Source: Butyrivibrio sp. (GTDB taxonomy: Bacteria > Bacillota > Clostridia > Lachnospirales > Lachnospiraceae). From it: a stretch of 56,585 bases of DNA. Shown here piece after piece: positions 51,722 through 56,585 of this stretch. Position numbers and translations under genes: made by a program. The stretch spans positions 1 through 56,585 of the forward strand of contig SVFZ01000007.1 in assembly GCA_015056585.1 (NCBI GenBank), given 5' to 3'. Positions within the stretch are counted from its first letter, which is position 1, and every line of letters begins with the position of its first letter. The notes under the pieces were generated by a model. The model saw only the letters and a list, made by a program, of their open reading frames with translations. It did no database searches and was not told the origin of the DNA.

Positions 51722-52666
51722 TTATCTACGCCTCCCACTGGCGCGATTAATTCTTTTAACTCTCCTTTCAGGAGTTGAAACTGTAATCTTAGGAACAGCC
51801 TTAACGTAATAATAGTATTCGTCGTCTTCAAACTGAACTTTTTCAGTTCTGTTATAGTCAACATTAAATGCGAAGAACTCAACCACAAGCATAAGTGCTG
51901 CAGCTATAACGGTTCCCACAATAACTCCGATCAAAGATATCTCTGTATTGCAGACCAGAGAGCCGATCAGCATGCAGGCTATAAGGCTGACACTTCCTGC
52001 TGCAATCGCAATTCTCCAGGAATGGTCTATTGATGCTCTGCGGATCACATAAACAATGATGATCGTTACCGCAAATGCCCCAATCATAACAAGCATCGCC
52101 TTATCTCCAATGATTCCGGATAGAACCTGCTGGAACTGGTTGGAAGTTTCTTCCACATCGGTTCCTATTTTGGCAATGGAGGTTGCTGAAGCAAAATAGT
52201 TTAACATGTAAGAAATCACAAGTCCGAAGGAAACTGAAACTACCGATGTTGGAAGTCCCAAAAGTCCCATGGCCAGTGGCATTACATATGGAATATGCAT
52301 GAAAAAGAAAATCGGAGTAAGAAGAACCGCCAAAGTGTCCTTTGGTGAAAACCTGAAATAAAGCAGGAACATCAGGACAAATACAGCTCCTGCAATGAGT
52401 GCACATTCAATTCCCATGGAATAAAGATGCCCAAGAATGAACATCGCTCCCATGAACACTATAAAGTTTGCAGGTAAAATCGCACATAAAAGTGAAGCCA
52501 TCAAAACAATAGCAATATTGTTGAGGGCCTGCATATAACCAAGCTTATTGTTGATCACAGCTATCGTGATCAGAGCAAGCAGAAATTTCCAGATATAAGT
52601 AATATAGGTTTCGTTTTTTATGTAAAACCTTTTTATATATTGCTTAAGCTCAAGTAATGAAGTCAT
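51722..52666 (-). CDS. Uncharacterised polytopic membrane protein upstream of cdaA
   Basis: 314 residues with about eight helices (about 24-270) and a cytoplasmic tail. The tail has a striking acidic-aromatic stretch FEDDEYYYYVKAVPKITV (about 280-297) and ends in a basic RVKRINRASGRRR. I do not recognise an assigned family. Inner phrases are FFFMHIPYVMPLAMGLLG and a soluble loop IGTDVEETSNQFQQVL. It lies 14 bases before cdaA and four bases after the small gene at 52671, so it belongs to the same transcript. Proximity invites the idea of a partner of the c-di-AMP system, but that is inference only. Confidence 0.7.
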   Translation of the reverse strand: MTSLLELKQYIKRFYIKNETYITYIWKFLLALITIAVINNKLGYMQALNNIAIVLMASLLCAILPANFIVFMGAMFILGHLYSMGIECALIAGAVFVLMFLLYFRFSPKDTLAVLLTPIFFFMHIPYVMPLAMGLLGLPTSVVSVSFGLVISYMLNYFASATSIAKIGTDVEETSNQFQQVLSGIIGDKAMLVMIGAFAVTIIIVYVIRRASIDHSWRIAIAAGSVSLIACMLIGSLVCNTEISLIGVIVGTVIAAALMLVVEFFAFNVDYNRTEKVQFEDDEYYYYVKAVPKITVSTPERRVKRINRASGRRR

Positions 52667-52670
52667 ATAT

Positions 52671-53066
52671 TCAATCCTTTTTTTCGTACATTCTAGCCAG
52701 TTTTTTTAAATTACCATAATATGCCTTCATACTCTGCCGCATTTTGCTGTATCGATAGGAATAAATGACATATGATGCAAGAGAATACACGCCAACAAGC
52801 AGGAGGTAATATATAAGACACCTCCTGCCTACTGACAATATATTTTCTGTATTATAGATGTTTGAAAGAACCTCTTCAAACTTACAAAGTACATAAGTCG
52901 CAAGGAAGATTGCATAAACAATCGTCGCACTGATGATTGACTTTATGATATTAAAGCCAACATAATCGCTTCTGAAATAAGAATTGATCACATCGTTTTT
53001 CTTACCTTCACGATCTATGAACGCAGCCATTTTGGTCATCAAAATGACTTTTTCTTCATCTAACAT
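52671..53066 (-). CDS. Small uncharacterised membrane protein
   Basis: 131 residues. Two hydrophobic helices are visible (about 38-63 and 84-104) with a charged N-terminal segment (MLDEEKVILMTKMAAFIDRE) and a basic C-terminal tail (SKMRQSMKAYYGNLKKLARM). I recognise no family. It has a good ribosome site (AAGGAG about six bases before the ATG). It stands between yvyF and the cdaA-linked membrane protein in one transcription unit. Its size and location make it a likely accessory to the gene after it. Nothing in the sequence shows an enzymatic function. Confidence 0.65.
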   Translation of the reverse strand: MLDEEKVILMTKMAAFIDREGKKNDVINSYFRSDYVGFNIIKSIISATIVYAIFLATYVLCKFEEVLSNIYNTENILSVGRRCLIYYLLLVGVYSLASYVIYSYRYSKMRQSMKAYYGNLKKLARMYEKKD

Positions 53067-53075
53067 TACTGCTCC

Positions 53076-53483
53076 TTAAGTATCCAGGAAGCGCATTCCG
53101 GCCTTAGACTCCTTCTTTACCGGTTGCTGAAGCTGAGGCTTAGGTTTGGCAAACGTATCGTTAAGATTGTTGGCCATAGTTGCCCTGCACTTAGCGCAGA
53201 ATCTTCCTGTCTGAATTTTCTCTCCGCATTTCTCGCACAAAAGCTGAATAGGAGAATCACTTGAAAACATAAGTCGTTCCTCACGGATCCACTGCTGAAT
53301 CTGCTTGGTAGTAACTTCATTGGCCTCTGAAATTTCTTTCAGACTGGCTGCAGGATTATCGATGATATACTGCTTTACCTTCTGAAAATCTTCCTCAACT
53401 GCTTTTTTGCAGTTCTCACAAATAGGCTGACCTCCGATGTAGTTAAACATCTTACCGCATCTTGCACAATTCCGTAAGTTCAT
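53076..53483 (-). CDS. yvyF: YvyF-like zinc-ribbon protein (flagellar-operon family)
   Basis: 135 residues. Two zinc-ribbon pairs: CARCGKMF with CENC (about 6-27) and CEKCGEKI with CAKC (about 83-100), separated by an HTH-like stretch AASLKEISEANEVTTKQIQQ (about 45-64). In Bacillus the same family (TIGR03826) is next to comFC and flgM. Here it again follows comFC after 19 bases, a well-kept pairing. Flagellar genes are not visible in the window. It may be a small regulator that binds DNA or protein. GGAGG is seven bases before the ATG. Confidence 0.8.
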   Translation of the reverse strand: MNLRNCARCGKMFNYIGGQPICENCKKAVEEDFQKVKQYIIDNPAASLKEISEANEVTTKQIQQWIREERLMFSSDSPIQLLCEKCGEKIQTGRFCAKCRATMANNLNDTFAKPKPQLQQPVKKESKAGMRFLDT

Positions 53484-53502
53484 ATAGTGACCTCCGTATA
53501 TT

Positions 53503-54255
53503 TTAAGTAGTTTGCCCGATTGCCAGGGATAAAAAATAGATTTTCTTTACTCCGGCAACCCGAAACTCATGGGCGATCTCATCAATAGTACTTCCAGTTG
53601 TATAGATGTCATCGATAATTAGTATGCACTTAAATTTTACATCATTTCGCACTATATTAAAAGCCTTTTTCAAATTATTGCGTCGTGCGCGAACGTCCAA
53701 TTGCTTCATCGGAAGGGTACTTCTGCTTCTTACGATCACATCGGAATACATGGGAATTTCAAGCTCTTTTGACAGTTTCCCCGCAAAAACTTCAGCCTGA
53801 TTGTAACCTCTTTTGTTCTCCTTTTCGTAATACATCGGAACAGGTATGATCGCATCTATTCCCAGCCTCAAAAGCCTGTTTCCCAGAAGCTTTTTGGCTT
53901 CCTTTGCATAAAAAGAAGAGTACTCCCTGCGTCCCATATATTTGAATTTGTAGACAGATCCTGAAATACTTCTGTACTCAAATACAGAAAAGCCCCTGTC
54001 AAACTCATGGCGCATCCTTACGCAGTCTGAGCAGTACTCACTGTCTTTCCCGGCTTCTCCCAGCAGTTTGCCGCACCTTAAGCAGGTATTTCCTCTGATC
54101 CTCCTTACTTTCCTGTTACAGCTGTCGTGGATAAGCCTCCCAAAGGTAATCCTTCCATCAATTATCTCAACGCTTTTAAGAACCTTATCGCAAACCGGGC
54201 AGTGTCGCGGATAAACAAGCGTTAGTGCTGTTTCAAAAAGATCCTGGTCAAGCAT
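53503..54255 (-). CDS. comFC: ComF-family protein (ComFC-like phosphoribosyltransferase-fold)
   Basis: 250 residues from the ATG at 54255. It has a zinc-binding N-terminus (CPVCDKV, then CLRCGKLLGEAG and EYCSDC, about 18-92) followed by the PRT domain with IPVPMYYEKENKRGYNQAEV (about 132-151) and the PRPP loop IIDDIYTTGST (about 213-223). ComFC is needed for DNA uptake in Bacillus. The start overlaps recD2 by eight bases; an earlier in-frame start would add a stretch that lies inside recD2. Its neighbours recD2 and yvyF match the gene order in other Firmicutes. Confidence 0.92.
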   Translation of the reverse strand: MLDQDLFETALTLVYPRHCPVCDKVLKSVEIIDGRITFGRLIHDSCNRKVRRIRGNTCLRCGKLLGEAGKDSEYCSDCVRMRHEFDRGFSVFEYRSISGSVYKFKYMGRREYSSFYAKEAKKLLGNRLLRLGIDAIIPVPMYYEKENKRGYNQAEVFAGKLSKELEIPMYSDVIVRSRSTLPMKQLDVRARRNNLKKAFNIVRNDVKFKCILIIDDIYTTGSTIDEIAHEFRVAGVKKIYFLSLAIGQTT

Positions 54256-56512
54256 CAAAAAATTCCGATATCCTGTCTTTGAGTCCTGTAAATCTCTTAA
54301 GCTGCTCCTCGTTATCCACCATCTGTTCAAGAGTCTGATTGCTGCCCAGAATGACAACCGTACTCTTTGCCCTTGTTACTGCGGTGTATAAAAGGTTCCT
54401 GTTAAGGAGCATCCTGGGGCCTCCTAAAATAGGCAGAATAACTGCCGGATATTCGCTTCCCTGGGATTTGTGTATGGTAATTGCGTATGACAGCTCTATT
54501 TCGTCAAGGTCAGCAAAGGGATACCTTACCCTTCTTTTTTCGTCATACTCCACCACAAGGTCCTGAGAATACTCGTTTATTTCCCTGATTATTCCCATGT
54601 CCCCGTTGAATATACCCATTCCGGAATCCACAGCGATATTATATTTACCAACCACCTCCCACTGAGCCTGGTAGTTGTTTTTTATCTGCATCACCTTGTC
54701 GCCTTCCCTAAAAAGCGTCTCCCCATAGGTATGTTCCTTTTTGGAAGGATCCGGCGGATTTAGGTATTCCTGCAGGATCAGATTAAGCGATATAGCCCCA
54801 AGAGGTCCCTTTCGCATCGGTGTAAGAACCTGAATATCATAACTCGAAGCATTGACATAGCCCGGCAATTTGTCTCTGATAAGCTGGATCATATGCTTGT
54901 AGATCACATTGGGATCATTCCTCTCCAGGAAAAAGAAATCCCTGCTCTCTTTATTGTTCAGGACAATTTTTTCGCCATTGTGGATCCTGTGGGCATTCAT
55001 GACGATATCGCTTTCCTCAGCCTGTCTGAATATCTTCCTGAGTATAATGGTGGGAAATCTTCCGCTGCCGATAAGGTCAGACAGTACCTGCCCCGGGCCT
55101 ACACTTGGAAGCTGCGAAGAATCTCCTACCAGTATCAGATGTGTCCCCGGAATTATAGCCTTTAGAAGTGCGTAAAAAAGGTGAATATCCACCATCGACA
55201 TCTCGTCGATAATAATTGCATCCGCCTCCAAGGGATTGTCCCTGTTGCGTTCAAATCTGGCAGAAGCTGATTTTGCATCGTTATCATCACTGACCTGCCC
55301 CGAAACTTCCAAAAGCCTGTGTATGGTTCTGGCTTCATATCCGGTAGCTTCCGTCATTCTCTTGGCAGCTCTTCCTGTGGGAGCAGCAAGCATGATGTCC
55401 ATTCCCTGAGACGCATAGTAATGGATAATGGTATTGATAGTCGTTGTCTTACCTGTTCCCGGGCCTCCCGTAATGATAACAATTCCGTTTGATATGCTCT
55501 TAAGAACCGCTTCTCTTTGCAGCTCATCCAGTTCTATATCTCGTCTTGTCTCAATCTCAACTATTCTGTCGAGGTAGGCCTTCTCCTGTTCAGCTGTCAC
55601 ATTTTCCGTCACGTTGAGGTCTGCCAGCATCGCAGCACAGCCCTGCTCCTCATAATAATATGCTGAAGCAAATATCTGATCCGATTTTTTGCAGACCAGC
55701 TTCTGATCCATCATCAGATTGCTTATCTGCACCTTGATCATATCTTCCTCAATCGCCTGCTCGTGACCGATGCTTAAAAGCTCTGCCGTCCTCTTTACCA
55801 GCTGTTCCATCGGAAGATATGTATTGCCATCAAGAGCTGCCTGGAGAAGCGCATAAAGAATGCCTGACTTGATTCGATACTCGGAATCTACCCTAATCCC
55901 TACTTTGCCGGCAATTTCATCGGCAGTCTTAAATCCCACACCACTGATATCATCAGCCAGCTGATACGGGTTCTCCTTAATGATCCCGTATATCCTGCTG
56001 CCGTATTTGCCAAATATCTTAACAGCCAGAGCATTGCTGATACCATACTGCTGTAAAAAGATCATTGCATCCCGCATCTCTCTCTTTTCAGCCATCTGCA
56101 CAGCAATATCCCTTGCCTTTTTCTCGCTTATTCCCTTAATTTCGGCAAGTCTTAACGGGTCATCCTCGATTATCCTAAAGGTTTCATCCCCAAACTTCTT
56201 TACAATTTTGGCAGCCAGCGCTTCGCCAATCCCATGAATTGCTCCCGATCCAAGGTATCTCTGCATAGAAACCGCATCATCCGGAATGGTTATCTTAAAA
56301 CTTGTCATTTTAAGCTGTTGTCCGTAAACCGGATGAACTACAAATTCCCCCTGAATTTCCAGTGAATCTCCTACATCTGCATCCTTGAAGTTCCCGGTAC
56401 AGATCACCTCTTCATCTTCGGTTACCAGATTGGCAACTCCGTATCCGTTTTCAGCGTTCCTGTATATAAAATGTTCTATGTATCCCTTTATCTGCTCAAC
56501 TTCTTTTTCCAT
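54248..56512 (-). CDS. recD2: RecD2-type ATP-dependent DNA helicase
   Basis: 754 residues, the normal length for RecD2. An N-terminal OB-like domain and helix-hairpin-helix segments (about 1-230, including LGSGAIHGIGEALAAKIVKK and ISGVGFKTADEIAGKVGI) are followed by the superfamily 1B helicase core: Walker A GGPGTGKTT (349-357), AAPTGRAAKRM, IIDEMSMVD (about 435-443), GDSSQLPSVGPGQVL, and YAITIHKSQGSEYP near the C-terminus. It unwinds DNA 5' to 3' and acts in replication and repair. There is no ribosome site: an extended -10 box ends seven bases before the ATG at 56512, so the message is probably leaderless. Confidence 0.93.
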   Translation of the reverse strand: MEKEVEQIKGYIEHFIYRNAENGYGVANLVTEDEEVICTGNFKDADVGDSLEIQGEFVVHPVYGQQLKMTSFKITIPDDAVSMQRYLGSGAIHGIGEALAAKIVKKFGDETFRIIEDDPLRLAEIKGISEKKARDIAVQMAEKREMRDAMIFLQQYGISNALAVKIFGKYGSRIYGIIKENPYQLADDISGVGFKTADEIAGKVGIRVDSEYRIKSGILYALLQAALDGNTYLPMEQLVKRTAELLSIGHEQAIEEDMIKVQISNLMMDQKLVCKKSDQIFASAYYYEEQGCAAMLADLNVTENVTAEQEKAYLDRIVEIETRRDIELDELQREAVLKSISNGIVIITGGPGTGKTTTINTIIHYYASQGMDIMLAAPTGRAAKRMTEATGYEARTIHRLLEVSGQVSDDNDAKSASARFERNRDNPLEADAIIIDEMSMVDIHLFYALLKAIIPGTHLILVGDSSQLPSVGPGQVLSDLIGSGRFPTIILRKIFRQAEESDIVMNAHRIHNGEKIVLNNKESRDFFFLERNDPNVIYKHMIQLIRDKLPGYVNASSYDIQVLTPMRKGPLGAISLNLILQEYLNPPDPSKKEHTYGETLFREGDKVMQIKNNYQAQWEVVGKYNIAVDSGMGIFNGDMGIIREINEYSQDLVVEYDEKRRVRYPFADLDEIELSYAITIHKSQGSEYPAVILPILGGPRMLLNRNLLYTAVTRAKSTVVILGSNQTLEQMVDNEEQLKRFTGLKDRISEFFDA

Positions 56513-56519
56513 GATTAGG

Positions 56520-56528
56520 ATTATACCA
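56520..56528 (-). promoter_or_regulatory. recD2 promoter, extended -10 box, leaderless geometry
   Basis: On the minus strand TGGTATAAT (56528-56520) is a full extended -10 box (TGn then TATAAT). Seven bases, CCTAATC, separate it from the ATG at 56512. A -35 at 17 bases is poor and falls inside the hairpin stem. The geometry is identical to that at 26080-26093. Confidence 0.65.
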
Positions 56529-56532
56529 TAAT

Positions 56533-56574
56533 AAAAAGCGCATAAATCTTAAGATTTCTTAAGAATTATGCGCT
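56533..56574 (-). terminator. Rho-independent terminator of the gene upstream of recD2
   Basis: AGCGCATAA (56537-56545) pairs with TTATGCGCT (56566-56574); after one mismatch a further seven pairs (TCTTAAG with CTTAAGA) close a four-base loop ATTT. On the minus strand the stem is followed by TTTTATTA. It ends a transcript whose gene lies beyond the window edge. Confidence 0.75.
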
Positions 56575-56585
56575 ATATAAGCAAC

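Noticed and set aside
52101..52406. A 101-codon minus-strand frame rich in Cys and Ser
   Set aside because: It is an out-of-frame reading of the membrane-protein gene at 51722-52666 and has no ribosome site.
1..56585. CRISPR arrays, tRNA or rRNA genes, insertion sequences, riboswitches
   Set aside because: None of these was seen on reading both strands; intergenic regions are short and contain only promoters, hairpins and terminators.

Overview
This window looks like a chromosomal segment of a Firmicute of the family Lachnospiraceae, most likely Butyrivibrio or a close relative. The reasons are the moderately low G+C, Gram-positive type Shine-Dalgarno sites (GGAGG/AAAGG), a cdaA-cdaR pair, a comFC-yvyF pair as in Bacillus, and lipobox and EpsG-type proteins. 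The genus is inferred from gene style, not from a marker gene. I see no rRNA, tRNA, CRISPR array, insertion sequence or phage gene. Coding density is very high: no gap exceeds 300 bases.

Layout. (A) 1-26080, minus strand: one very long, tightly packed surface-glycan operon, running off the left edge. It holds a bacillosamine-type module (pglC, pglE, pglF), a Wzy-like polymerase, a dTDP-4-amino-sugar aminotransferase (wecE), a GtrA/GtrB pair, several large polytopic GT-C-like membrane proteins, an acyltransferase, a PglK-like ABC flippase, and a nonulosonic acid module (pseF, pseG, pseI, pseH) headed by a sialyltransferase-like gene. (B) 26174-29082, plus strand: a divergent pair, a PseA-like amidotransferase and a DUF6044 membrane protein. 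The two units start from overlapping back-to-back promoters. (C) 29183-40825, minus strand: a second glycan operon of exopolysaccharide type with a WcaJ-like initiating transferase, a Wzz protein with a degenerate kinase domain, an EpsG-type polymerase, six glycosyltransferases and a GT-C enzyme. (D) 40921-44029: an AraC-family regulator divergent from gmd and fcl (GDP-fucose synthesis). (E) 44140-56512, minus strand: mostly housekeeping genes: a CAP-domain secreted protein, an LIC_10190-like membrane protein, a YuiD-like PAP2 protein, rmlD, a YerB-like lipoprotein, HPr, cdaR, cdaA, two uncharacterised membrane proteins, yvyF, comFC and recD2.

How it fits together. Two different lipid-linked assembly lines sit side by side. 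Line A starts with a small PglC-type phosphoglycosyltransferase and probably exports with the ABC protein. Line C starts with a large WcaJ-type transferase and uses an EpsG polymerase; no MOP-type Wzx flippase is visible for it. Nucleotide sugars made here include a UDP-4-amino-sugar, dTDP-Fuc4N, a CMP-nonulosonate (probably pseudaminic-like, perhaps amidinated by the PseA homologue) and GDP-L-fucose. Several first-committed enzymes (PglD, PseB, PseC, RmlA, RmlB) are not in the window.

The points I would look at first are: the shared -35 divergent promoter with a probable leaderless start at 26080, repeated in the same geometry at recD2; the fused ATP-grasp-HAD protein; the possible non-standard nonulosonate route; the crowd of GT-C-like proteins with a GtrA/GtrB pair; and the Wzz protein with a dead kinase domain.
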